21,245 nucleotides of DNA from a virus, in IMG/VR virus record IMGVR_UViG_3300027996_000201, positions 1 through 21,245 of that record. The stretch is one strand, 5' to 3'. A program made the translations under genes and the position numbers. Of the stretch, positions 8,301 to 15,662 are shown piece after piece. The notes beneath the pieces are model-generated. The model saw only the letters and a program-made list of their open reading frames with translations, was not told where the DNA came from and did no database searches. Numbering within the stretch: position 1 is the stretch's first letter; each line of letters begins with the position of its first letter.

Positions 8301-11300
8301 AGGACAGGTAACGATACCGGCTGTACCGGTGTCTAACACAGACGCTGCCTCGAAGCAGTACATAGATAATAAAGTTGCTGGGGCCTTGATATACCTAGGC
8401 ACATGGAACGCAAACACAAATACCCCAACGCTGGTATCAGGTACAGGCACGGTGGGTACATACTATATCGTTGCTACAGACGGGACCACAACCTTAGACG
8501 GCATCAGCGACTGGATCACCGGTGACTGGGCGATCTTCTCTGACCTCCCGACAGACGCATGGCAGAAGATTGATAACACCTCCATCCTCGGTGGTGCGGG
8601 AACAGGGGGTAACATAGCAGCATGGTCCGGTAGCGGAACATCAGTGACGCTTACAGATGCCCCTATCACATATAGTGGTAGCAATACGACTTTTGGGGGT
8701 ACTATAGCAGCCACCGGTGGTACGTCCACGCAATGGAACACAGCCTACGCCTACTCACAGGTAGGGCATCTGCCTTTGGCGGGGGGTACGCTGACGGGGA
8801 ACACATTTGTTAACGCTCAACTAGGCGTTAACACGACAACTATAAACTCTGCTAACAAATTAGAGGTTCACGGTCAAGCTAGAGTTGATGGTAAGATGAT
8901 GATTGGTGATAGCTCTTTATCTAACACTGTAAATGCAGCTGTACAATTACATATAAAAAACACTGGTCAAGCAGCTATTAGATTAGAAGACTCAGACAGC
9001 AGCAATTTAGCTTTTGATATTATTGCAGACGAGGGCGTTGGTTTCGTAATAAAAGAAACTGTAGGTGGTGACGCTGGTGATGACGTTAGACTTACAATAG
9101 CTGAAACTACTGGCAACGCAACCTTCGCAGGGACCATCGCCGCATCTAACCTCTCAGGCACAAACACCGGTGATCAAGACTTAAGCCCTTATGCTCCTTT
9201 AGCTTCTCCAACATTTACGGGAAGCCCACGCTCTGTGACTCCTGCCACTGCAAGCAATGATACGAGCGTTGCTACTACCGCATACGTTAAGGCACAGGGA
9301 TATAGCACGGCAGCAGGCACTGTGACCTCTGTGGCGATGACCGTTCCCACAGGGTTAACTGTATCTGGTACGCCCGTTACTACGTCAGGAACGCTTGCCG
9401 TAGTATTCGCATCTGGATACTCCATACCTACCAATACAGGTCAGAGCAACTGGAACACCGCATACACCTACTCACAGGTAGGGCATCTGCCGTTGGCGGG
9501 TGGTACGCTGACGGGGAATGTTTATGTAGGTAGTGCAACAACCAATGGTGGTGTTATTAATTTAATTCAATCAGCGACAAACCCTGAAATAAGAATACAA
9601 TCTGGTGAAAGCGGTACAACTGCTTTTAGCATTTATAATACTGCTACTAATCCTGACGCAGAACAATTTTTTATAAACAATACTTTAGGTACATCTCATC
9701 TAGGAAATAAAAGAGGTGCTTTAAAACTTGAAACATCCTCTGGGGTTGCGCTTACACTAAGTGGTTTAAACGCAACCTTCGCAGGGACCATCGCCGCAAC
9801 AGGTGGCACCTCCACACAGTGGAACACCGCCTATGGTTGGGGTGACCACGCCGGGCTTTATCTACGACTAGCGGGTGATACTATGGCCGGGACCATTGAG
9901 ATGGACGGCAACACTATCAACGATGGTATCTTCGTAACGCAGGGAGGAACGTCCGATGACTTCGTTAAAGGTGATGGGTCGTTAGACTCTACAGCGTATC
10001 TGGCGCTGACGGGGGGGACGTTGACGGGGAATACTATTCATAATGACAATGTAAAGTCTATTTATGGAACAGCAAGTGATGGTCTTGAAATATACCACGA
10101 TGGTTCACATTCTTATATTTCTGATACAGGAACAGGGGATTTAACCATTAGAGCATCTAATGATTTACGTTTACAATCAGCATCAACAGAAGCATATTTA
10201 ACTTGTAACGAAAATGGTTCAGTACAGATATACTATAATAACTCAGAGAGGTTAGCAACTTCAAGCGCAGGTGTTACTGTAACGGGGTTGATGCTTGCAT
10301 CAACAGTGGGGGTCACAAACATAGTTACCAATAAAGTAGTTAAGTTTAATGGTTCTATACTTGATGACTCTAATATAACTGACACAGGTTCTCTTATAAC
10401 CCTTGGCTCTGCTGTTACCGCAACAGGCACAGTTACATCCCCTACATTCTTAGGCGACCTCAGCGGCACAATAAACACAGCTACCACGGCGGTAACACAA
10501 GCAGCAAGTAATAACTCTACAAAGGTGGCAACGACTGCTTATGCAGATGCAGCCGCTGCAGCCGTTCCCGTCGGGGATTACCTCCCCCTTGCAGGTGGTA
10601 CCATGTCAGGAGATGTTGATATGGGCGGCAACAGGATCACCGAGGGTGTATTCGTAACGCAGAGTGGCACATCCGATGACTTCCTTAAAGGTGATGGTAC
10701 GCTAGACTCTACAGCGTACTTAACCGGAACAGGAGCTGCAACACAAGTTGCTTTCTGGGATACAACAAATTCATTAAGTGGAAACAGTAATTTATACTGG
10801 GACAATACAAATGGCCATTTAGGAATAGGTGATTCCACACCGGGTTCTAAATTAAAAGTTTATAGTGGGGTAAACGAAACAAGTATTTACACTGTAGATA
10901 TTAATCACGTAAGAAATGACGCGAATGTAGCTACAAACGCTATGAGGCTAAATGTAGATTTAAGTGGTGCTGACACTACAACTACGGATAGAACAAACAG
11001 CGGTTTGTTTATAGATTTAGATTCATCTGCTAACGGAGATGCCTCTAACGAACATAGAATTAAAGGAGTTAACTCTGACGTTAGATTTTCAGGGTTCTCT
11101 GATTCAGTTCAATCTGGTTATTTTTTAGCTGAGTCAAATTATCTTTTAGGAAAAACAGCACAGTTAGTAGGTGTTTTTGGACAGGCTTCTCACGACACCA
11201 GTTCAACAGATGGGGGTGTCAGTAATATGTATGGGGTTCTTGGAACAAGTTCAGTACAGGATTTAGGAGATGTTGACAATGCTTTTGGAGGTTACTTTTC

Positions 11301-11760
11301 AGTTACTATAAGCACAAATAGAGGTAATGCCAATGTAGGTGTTACAAAAGGAGTTGAGGGTCATATTGACATAGACAAAGCAGATACTATAACCTACGGA
11401 GAAATGATGGCTGTCTCAGGTATCATTGATAATAACGAAGGTACTGTACCTACATTTGGAAACCAATATTTATTCAAAGGTGATTATCAAGGTGATAGAG
11501 GCGCTAACGCTTGGGGCATATACACAGAAGGCGACAAGAACTATTTTGAAGGTGATGTCGGCATCGGCCTCACGGCTCCACAGTCCAAGCTCCAAGTGGA
11601 TGGCGGCATCCAGATGTCTGATGACACGGACACAGCTTCAGCGAGTAAGGTAGGAACACAGAGGTACAGGACATCAGGTAACAATAGCTATGTAGATATG
11701 TGCATGCAAACAGGAGCGACCACATACGAGTGGATTAACATTTTAGAAAACAACTGGTAA
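5365..11760 (+). CDS. Giant tail-tip/fibre protein: baseplate-like N-terminus plus repeat-built fibre
   Basis: This 2131-residue protein starts directly after the tape measure stop, with AGAGGA ahead of the ATG. Residues 1 to about 640 look like a tail-tip protein (IYWVGWVMQDLIEVEDA, VKAVDGIGRL, FSFGQRITFSSMEL) of the kind found after tape measure genes in marine phages; exact homology is uncertain. From about 640 the chain is fibre-like. It has a KGTPVYAVDPSSSG module (about 790-915), repeated LPLAGGTLTG motifs, SNDTSVATTAYV, YHDGSHSYI, and near the end GDVGIGLTAPQSKLQVDG. It closes with CMQTGATTYEWINI, a fibre terminus I recognise from aquatic phages. It probably forms a trimeric receptor-binding fibre anchored at the tail tip. 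No S74 chaperone domain is seen. Base composition changes sharply between modules. Confidence 0.85.
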   Translation: MAVRLRAEFHSDNSDLYKIDLHDEDWLGGVHDFTVGGEGLSLDYQGGTDDLISPIISSELTFSIATRSGQTESYINDVKTYQESRFRIVVYKDSSIYWVGWVMQDLIEVEDAADPYFVIVKAVDGIGRLSNIEYEDANDISQGGGLRLTNIVDIAHKSLSKIGTRDLWGSTDTYLQTSADWWETSLMTYSATDNPLDDIALDVRIFQDYDGDGNIVNANVYDVLHQVATAFNARVYQADGRFVMEQYGQLDSSSRLVFKYDKTATFLSYETVTNDISIDQTSNAARLAGNMHNFIPAVSRAEVTYNQKFLDPWITTLPFDSARTQYSLGFIAGGTGTTLTLTGTVKYNTQVTGASYNDGVLMPIYRMEIRVEDVNNAGTYHYLRRDYNGIGGAGATYGNALWQTSQAYYYFDADDERTTDGELFIYNNLALSSLPLPVSGDLRVTIELYNVYKQPTGNLFTLGTNQTQTWIILANISREEDGAGAADSEVFIANNSSTGVDSNLILDVGSINIGDGLLQTGHLCAYNGTAWGSSSSWRKGSTGTGVSFLQLLVREALALHYLPIERYNGSISGDFSFGQRITFSSMELVMMGGSFGATGNTWSAEWFVIDRNTSTVGDGPIELGALRTPIGGGTSPTNGGTANDIPTGKIGGMVINLDDEKLGPFQQVTGGAAIVGGLKDGEGSFGSSGQVLSSTVTGLSWITSASSNDYVDGVTFNTSDGIVTLTRSGGLADLTVDLDGRYLTTHPAIPNSGSINNANGVVVQDVTIDAYGHSTAWGTVDLDDRFTQLGDPQVVTVKNMEATATLAKGTPVYAVDPSSSGNIIGVKAADASSSATMPAVVIMNESVTAGSEGEALIVGVIRGVDTSSFTSGDVVYVASGGGFTNVKPTGTNLIQNLGVVMKVHATNGSGVIYGSGRANDVPNIPNSQAWVGNASGVATPTTLSITNWNTAYTYSTVGHLPLAGGTLTGGLTGTTATFSGQVTIPAVPVSNTDAASKQYIDNKVAGALIYLGTWNANTNTPTLVSGTGTVGTYYIVATDGTTTLDGISDWITGDWAIFSDLPTDAWQKIDNTSILGGAGTGGNIAAWSGSGTSVTLTDAPITYSGSNTTFGGTIAATGGTSTQWNTAYAYSQVGHLPLAGGTLTGNTFVNAQLGVNTTTINSANKLEVHGQARVDGKMMIGDSSLSNTVNAAVQLHIKNTGQAAIRLEDSDSSNLAFDIIADEGVGFVIKETVGGDAGDDVRLTIAETTGNATFAGTIAASNLSGTNTGDQDLSPYAPLASPTFTGSPRSVTPATASNDTSVATTAYVKAQGYSTAAGTVTSVAMTVPTGLTVSGTPVTTSGTLAVVFASGYSIPTNTGQSNWNTAYTYSQVGHLPLAGGTLTGNVYVGSATTNGGVINLIQSATNPEIRIQSGESGTTAFSIYNTATNPDAEQFFINNTLGTSHLGNKRGALKLETSSGVALTLSGLNATFAGTIAATGGTSTQWNTAYGWGDHAGLYLRLAGDTMAGTIEMDGNTINDGIFVTQGGTSDDFVKGDGSLDSTAYLALTGGTLTGNTIHNDNVKSIYGTASDGLEIYHDGSHSYISDTGTGDLTIRASNDLRLQSASTEAYLTCNENGSVQIYYNNSERLATSSAGVTVTGLMLASTVGVTNIVTNKVVKFNGSILDDSNITDTGSLITLGSAVTATGTVTSPTFLGDLSGTINTATTAVTQAASNNSTKVATTAYADAAAAAVPVGDYLPLAGGTMSGDVDMGGNRITEGVFVTQSGTSDDFLKGDGTLDSTAYLTGTGAATQVAFWDTTNSLSGNSNLYWDNTNGHLGIGDSTPGSKLKVYSGVNETSIYTVDINHVRNDANVATNAMRLNVDLSGADTTTTDRTNSGLFIDLDSSANGDASNEHRIKGVNSDVRFSGFSDSVQSGYFLAESNYLLGKTAQLVGVFGQASHDTSSTDGGVSNMYGVLGTSSVQDLGDVDNAFGGYFSVTISTNRGNANVGVTKGVEGHIDIDKADTITYGEMMAVSGIIDNNEGTVPTFGNQYLFKGDYQGDRGANAWGIYTEGDKNYFEGDVGIGLTAPQSKLQVDGGIQMSDDTDTASASKVGTQRYRTSGNNSYVDMCMQTGATTYEWINILENNW
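8206..9519 (+). repeat. Three dispersed copies of a ~65-70 bp WNTAY..VGHLPLAGGTLTG repeat
   Basis: Near-identical in-frame copies lie at 8206-8270, 8734-8802 and 9451-9519. Each encodes WNTAY(T/A)YS(T/Q)VGHLPLAGGTLTG. A diverged fourth copy begins at 9820 (WNTAYGWGDHAGLYLRLAGDTMAG). Further LALTGGTLTG and LPLAGGTMSG copies occur near 10000 and 10580. The copies are GC-rich, and different AT-rich sequence follows the copies at 8734 and 9451. Confidence 0.85.
9115..9144 (+). repeat. 30-bp exact direct repeat, copy 1 (second copy 9769-9798)
   Basis: The 30 bases reading AACGCAACCTTCGC... through ...ATCGCCGCA occur identically at 9115-9144 and 9769-9798. They encode NATFAGTIAA in both places and are exactly 654 bases (218 codons) apart. 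Recombination between them would remove or add a fibre module without changing the reading frame. Confidence 0.85.
9868..10010 (+). repeat. Paralogous fibre repeat, copy 1 (second copy 10588-10730)
   Basis: The segment coding for LAGDTMAGTIEMDGNTINDG, FVTQGGTSDDFVKGDGSLDSTAYL has a clear second copy 720 bases downstream. That copy codes for LAGGTMSGDVDMGGNRITEG, FVTQSGTSDDFLKGDGTLDSTAYL. TTCGTAACGCAG begins at 9931 and at 10651, and TCCGATGACTTC follows in both. The in-frame spacing of 240 codons indicates module duplication. Confidence 0.8.
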
Positions 11761-14700
11761 TGAGTAAAAAATATACAACCGACAATATCACTATCTCCGA
11801 AGCACTTAATGACGGCTCAGGAGTAGGAACAAGCGGTCAGGTCCTGTCGTCCACAGGGTCTGGCGTAAGCTGGATTGACGGCTCTGGAATCGTCGGTGGT
11901 CCTTACCTTGCGCTGTCTGGGGGTACGATGACTGGGGCGTTGACGGGTACTACTGCAAACTTTACAGGTGGTATATTAACATTGGGTCAAAATAAAATAG
12001 ATGGCTCGTCTGATAATTTAAAAATATCAGCAGATTTTGGAAGTGTTAGTGGTTCTTCTACTATTGAGTTTTTAATTGATGGAAGTGAGAAATTAAATAT
12101 AAATAATGGGGGAAAAGTAACGTTTAGCACAAATGGGGGGACTATTACAACTATTGGTTCTGATATTGCAATAACTCAAGGTGCTGTTGGGTTAAGAATA
12201 AATGATGCTGCATCTGCAATAAGTCCAACTACGGCAACTTCAAATAATGATAATGTAGTTGATTTGGGTGTTTCTAATATAAGGTTTAGAAATCTTTATA
12301 TGGGTGGTTCAATAACATCTGGAGGGGGAGCAACCTTTGCAGGGAATGTTACCTTTGGGGATAGTCATTTTATTGGCGATGATGCGAGTGATAATTTATT
12401 GATACAAAGCTCAACAGGAGAAAATATTATTATTGATTCTTTAGACGAAACGTTATTTAGGATTAATGGTAGCACTAAAATGCAAATCAAAAGTAGTGGC
12501 AACGTCGGGATTGGAAACACCAACCCCACCTCTGGCTTATCTGTTACAAAGTCAATGGGGGCCGCTTGGTTAGTTGATTTCGTAAACACAAATGTTAGCG
12601 GACACGGTTTACTTATTCAGGCGGGCGGAACAACAGGCACACGTTATATCACACAATGGAAAGATGCTTTAGGCACGGAAAGATTCCATATGGAAGATAA
12701 TGGTGAAGTTTATTTTCAAGGCAACGTCGGGATTGGGACGACTAGTCCTGCTCAAAAGTTAGACGTTAACGGAAATTTAGCAATTAGCGGCACTACCTTT
12801 GTAGACTCTACAAGAAGAAATATTTATTTAAATTCTTTTGCAGGCGGCGGAGCTAATGGTATTTTCTTTAGAGACGGTTTTACATATAACGCTTCTATTA
12901 CCGCTGAAGATCATAATGGGTCTTCTGCTGATGGTATTTGTATTAGCGGTTACGACGGTGTTTCTTTTTCTACTGGAGCTAATACCAAAAACGAAAGAAT
13001 GCGTATCACCTCAGCAGGCAACGTCGGGATCGGGACGACTGCTCCGGGTTACCCTTTTTCTTTAGAAAACAGCGGGACGGCATTAATATCTAGGATTTAT
13101 AATACTAATGCTGACGGGCAAGGTTTACTTATAAGAGCAGGAGCTACAAACTCATCAACACGAGCGTTTCAAGTAGCGTCTTCTAATGACACTAAAATAA
13201 TGACCGTTAACTCCAACGGCAACGTCGGGATCGGGACGACAACGCCTGAAAATTTATTACACGTTCAGCAAGCTGGTTTATTTACAGGAATACATACAAC
13301 AGCAGGTATTAGGGTAAAATCAAGCGGAGCAAGCGCAATAGATAATTATCACGGAACAATAGCTTTATCAAGGGGCACAGGTTCTGTAGCAATTTCAGCA
13401 GTACAAGAAGCTACAGATAGTGACGTAATGGGTATGGCGTTTTTTACACACCCCTCAACCACAGGAGCTGATGCTGCTGTAGAGCAAATGAGAATTGACC
13501 AGAACGGCAACGTCGGTATTGGGACTACTAGCCCTACTGGTAAATTAACAGTATATACTTCAGCTAACAGATTCCAATCGCTTAAAGGTGCGAATGCTGA
13601 TTTAGAAATAGTTTCCGATAATAATACAAACCCTGTAGCACTTATTAAGGGGACTGGGACTGCTGATTTGTTAAATGTTTTTGATAATACAACAGAAGTA
13701 TTTACTATTAGAGACGGAGGCAACGTCGGGATTAAAAATACTAATCCTAGTTATCTATTAGATATTGGCGCAGCTAATGTTGAAAATCCAGTTGATTACA
13801 TAAGATTAAATCCAACTAACGGAAACGGAGATGGAACCTCAAATACATTAGGTGGTGGTTTAATATGGGCACCAAACTATGCTACTTATACAAAAAAATC
13901 AGCAGGTATAATAGCTGTAGGTGAGGGAAATTATTTCAGAACAGGTTTAGCTTTTCTTACTAACAATAGTGCTAACCAAACAGGAAATTACGCTGAACGA
14001 ATGCGTATTACAAGTGGGGGGGAATTACGAGTAGGGCATAATTCAGGAACATATACAAATACTCAAACTTTTGCTTCATTTGGAAATACAGTTGTAGCTG
14101 ATGAATATGGGGTTCAATTAAGTTCTAAGGGAAATGGACTTGCAGGAATGTTTGGGTCAAATACTCATTGGGCTAATGGCACATTTAGTAAACCAACATC
14201 AGGAAGGTCATCAGGTTATTTAGAAATTTCAAATAGCGGTAGTAATAATACAGGTAGTTCATTTAATTTTTATACTGTACCTCAAGGAAGTACAACGCAT
14301 ACAAGTAGAATGACCATTGACAGCGCAGGCAACGTCGGCATCGGAGATTCTTCACCGTCTTACAAATTAGATGTAAACGGTACAGGTAGATTTACAGGTG
14401 TCTTGTACGCCAACACATACGTTAACACCCCAGCGGTTTACGGTACTACTGTATCAGTGGGTGGTGCGGCAGGTGGGTCACCAAGACTTAACTTCTCGGC
14501 TACGGGAATAACGACACAGGGAACCGGTGATATATCACTACTTTCCGGCAACATCGGTATAAACACCACCGCGCCCCTAGCGAAGCTCGACGTAAGGGGT
14601 ACGCTACGCTCTGACCAAGACAGCAGCGGCCCAAACGGGACATCAGGCGTAGGGGAACTTGATACACTGATAGGCGATGCAGGACCTGACAATACCGCTT

Positions 14701-14777
14701 TAGGCACTCCAGACCAATGGTTGAGGATTAACATCTCAGGCTCGGACTACGTTATACCAGCATATACCGCACCATGA
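11760..14777 (+). CDS. Second tail fibre protein with NVGIGTTSP-type repeats
   Basis: This 1005-residue protein starts at an ATG overlapping the previous stop (TAATG). Its N-terminal part (GTSGQVLSST, VSWI, YLALSGGTMTGALTGTTANFTG) is paralogous to segments inside the preceding fibre (GSSGQVLSST at about 7420, LAGGTLTGGLTGTTATFSG at about 8240). The body is built from eight copies of a GNVGIG-like turn, usually followed by TTSPxxKLDVNG, a common phage fibre repeat. It ends GTPDQWLRINISGSDYVIPAY, a fibre terminus I recognise from aquatic phages. No S74 self-cleaving chaperone or sugar-degrading domain is visible. It likely forms an additional side or tip fibre binding host surface structures. 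Unique modules are very AT-rich, unlike the GC-rich anchors and C-terminus. Confidence 0.82.
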   Translation: MSKKYTTDNITISEALNDGSGVGTSGQVLSSTGSGVSWIDGSGIVGGPYLALSGGTMTGALTGTTANFTGGILTLGQNKIDGSSDNLKISADFGSVSGSSTIEFLIDGSEKLNINNGGKVTFSTNGGTITTIGSDIAITQGAVGLRINDAASAISPTTATSNNDNVVDLGVSNIRFRNLYMGGSITSGGGATFAGNVTFGDSHFIGDDASDNLLIQSSTGENIIIDSLDETLFRINGSTKMQIKSSGNVGIGNTNPTSGLSVTKSMGAAWLVDFVNTNVSGHGLLIQAGGTTGTRYITQWKDALGTERFHMEDNGEVYFQGNVGIGTTSPAQKLDVNGNLAISGTTFVDSTRRNIYLNSFAGGGANGIFFRDGFTYNASITAEDHNGSSADGICISGYDGVSFSTGANTKNERMRITSAGNVGIGTTAPGYPFSLENSGTALISRIYNTNADGQGLLIRAGATNSSTRAFQVASSNDTKIMTVNSNGNVGIGTTTPENLLHVQQAGLFTGIHTTAGIRVKSSGASAIDNYHGTIALSRGTGSVAISAVQEATDSDVMGMAFFTHPSTTGADAAVEQMRIDQNGNVGIGTTSPTGKLTVYTSANRFQSLKGANADLEIVSDNNTNPVALIKGTGTADLLNVFDNTTEVFTIRDGGNVGIKNTNPSYLLDIGAANVENPVDYIRLNPTNGNGDGTSNTLGGGLIWAPNYATYTKKSAGIIAVGEGNYFRTGLAFLTNNSANQTGNYAERMRITSGGELRVGHNSGTYTNTQTFASFGNTVVADEYGVQLSSKGNGLAGMFGSNTHWANGTFSKPTSGRSSGYLEISNSGSNNTGSSFNFYTVPQGSTTHTSRMTIDSAGNVGIGDSSPSYKLDVNGTGRFTGVLYANTYVNTPAVYGTTVSVGGAAGGSPRLNFSATGITTQGTGDISLLSGNIGINTTAPLAKLDVRGTLRSDQDSSGPNGTSGVGELDTLIGDAGPDNTALGTPDQWLRINISGSDYVIPAYTAP
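12498..14570 (+). repeat. Eight GNVGIG-coding repeat anchors
   Basis: The sequence GGCAACGTCGG begins at 12498, 12720, 13017, 13218, 13506, 13719 and 14328. A diverged copy, GGCAACATCGG, lies at 14547. Codon choice (GGC AAC GTC GGG/T/C AT) is nearly identical in all copies, although the 200-600 bases between them are unrelated in sequence and much richer in A and T. Confidence 0.88.
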
Positions 14778-14887
14778 TACCGTTAACAGAAGAACTTTTA
14801 AAGAAAATAGAAGAAAGTGGAGTTCCTATCCACAGCTTAACATTGGAAGAGTTCCAACAGAGCATTAAGGGAGAAATAAATAAATAA
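14774..14887 (+). CDS. Small protein of unknown function (37 aa)
   Basis: This 37-residue reading frame starts with an ATG overlapping the fibre gene stop by ATGA and ends 2 bases before the next start. It therefore fills the gap exactly. The sequence has MIPLTEELLKKIEESGVPI then LTLEEFQQSIKGEINK: two charged amphipathic helices split by a Gly-Val-Pro turn. No family is recognised. Small helical proteins next to fibre genes can be fibre chaperones, but nothing in the sequence proves that here. The coding call rests on packing and the coupling overlap. Confidence 0.55.
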   Translation: MIPLTEELLKKIEESGVPIHSLTLEEFQQSIKGEINK

Positions 14888-14889
14888 TT

Positions 14890-15231
14890 ATGACAACTAC
14901 ATATACATGGGACTGCAAAACGGTAGACGTTTACCCCACAAACCAAGAAGAAACCGATGTCGTGTACAACGTACACTGGATCGTAACAGGAACCTCAGAT
15001 GAGCTGGACCCACAGGGTGTGGCCTACTCTTCAGGGAGTATCGGCACACAGACACTCTCTGTTGACGACATCACAGACTTCATCCCATTTGCTGACTTAA
15101 CCAATGCGGATTGTGTTGCGTGGACTCAGGCAACTATGGGCGCAGAACAGGTTACTGCAATAGAGGCAGGTATCGAGGCCGCTATCGTGCAGCTTATTAC
15201 CCCCACCTCGGTCACGATGGTTATCGGTTAA
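14890..15231 (+). CDS. Marine phage conserved protein, DUF7936-like
   Basis: The 113-residue product resembles a small protein family found after fibre genes in many aquatic phages, with the opening TTTYTW, then YPTNQEETDVVYNVHWIVTG and a C-terminal half WTQATMGAEQVTAIEAGIEAAI. I believe this is the family called DUF7936; no function is established. The first half looks beta-rich and the second is a helix. The A/T-rich leader GAAATAAATAATT carries no Shine-Dalgarno sequence. Its location suggests a virion or tail accessory role, as inference only. Confidence 0.7.
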   Translation: MTTTYTWDCKTVDVYPTNQEETDVVYNVHWIVTGTSDELDPQGVAYSSGSIGTQTLSVDDITDFIPFADLTNADCVAWTQATMGAEQVTAIEAGIEAAIVQLITPTSVTMVIG

Positions 15232-15262
15232 TTTATATAGTAAAAAGTATTATATTTATACC
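15232..15262 (+). promoter_or_regulatory. AT-rich leader before the lysis-region genes
   Basis: This 31-base gap is one of few non-overlapping junctions in the late region and is almost entirely A and T (TTTATATAGTAAAAAGTATTATATTTATA). It could hold a promoter -10-like element (TATATT or TTTATA), but no matching -35 element is convincing. It may simply be an AT-rich ribosome entry region without Shine-Dalgarno sequence. Confidence 0.25.
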
Positions 15263-15499
15263 ATGAAAATAAGAGAAGAGTTAATGGACAGCATCAAGGA
15301 TGCTAGAAATAAAATGAGCGCCATACAGAACGAGCTAGGCTCAATGCCTATCCGTAAGGCTGCGCTTATCAAAGCATTCGCAGATCAAGAGGCAGAGGCA
15401 CAGGCTGTCTCTGACGCTATCCGTGAGGAGTACGGCGATGGTATGGTAGACCTTGAGACCGGTGAGTTCACCGCGAACGAGGACGAAGATGAATCCTAA
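15263..15499 (+). CDS. Small coiled-coil protein (78 aa), unknown role
   Basis: The product is 78 residues, nearly all helical, with heptad-like MKIREELMDSIKDARNKMSAIQNELGSM and a second helix AALIKAFADQEAEAQAVSDAIREEYGDG. It ends in an acidic tail (EFTANEDEDES). It has no signal peptide or membrane segment. Similar short coiled-coil proteins with an 'EEYGD..(V/I)D..TGE(F/Y)T' ending occur near the lysis genes of aquatic phages, but I know no assigned function. Its end overlaps the next gene by 11 bases, so it is probably co-expressed with the holin block. Confidence 0.7.
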   Translation: MKIREELMDSIKDARNKMSAIQNELGSMPIRKAALIKAFADQEAEAQAVSDAIREEYGDGMVDLETGEFTANEDEDES

Positions 15500-15662
15500 C
15501 GAGTCGCTTTTTGTTTCATGGGTAGGGTCTTTCGCTACCATCTTTGTCATGGATGATATTATGCAGACCATCACCGCCATAGGCACAATCATCTTTACCG
15601 TCACCATGATAGTAAAAAACATTCAAGAGATAATTAAGAAAAGAAATGAAAAAGATAAATGA
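15489..15662 (+). CDS. Small membrane protein (57 aa), holin-like candidate
   Basis: I start this gene at the ATG at 15489, preceded by GAGGA eight bases upstream, rather than at a non-ATG codon 36 bases earlier. The 57-residue product has a hydrophobic N-terminal segment (LFVSWVGSFATIFVM) and a clear membrane helix (ITAIGTIIFTVTMIVKNI, about residues 28-45). The tail is strongly basic (EIIKKRNEKDK). A short membrane span with a positively charged cytoplasmic tail is holin- or antiholin-like. No family is recognised. It overlaps both neighbours, by 11 and 17 bases. Confidence 0.6.
   Translation: MNPNESLFVSWVGSFATIFVMDDIMQTITAIGTIIFTVTMIVKNIQEIIKKRNEKDK

Noticed and set aside
11426-11653. Plus-strand frame within the first fibre gene in another phase.
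   Set aside because: It overlaps the conserved fibre end (GDVGIG and following) and its translation is arbitrary Thr/Arg/Lys-rich sequence.
8800-14330. Variable-looking fibre modules as a diversity-generating retroelement target.
   Set aside because: No reverse transcriptase gene, no template repeat and no adenine-specific near-repeat pair were seen; the modules differ wholesale rather than at scattered A positions.
14826-14834. CTATCCACA, one mismatch from the DnaA box TTATCCACA.
   Set aside because: A single near-match inside a small coding frame, with no cluster or AT-rich unwinding region next to it, is expected by chance.
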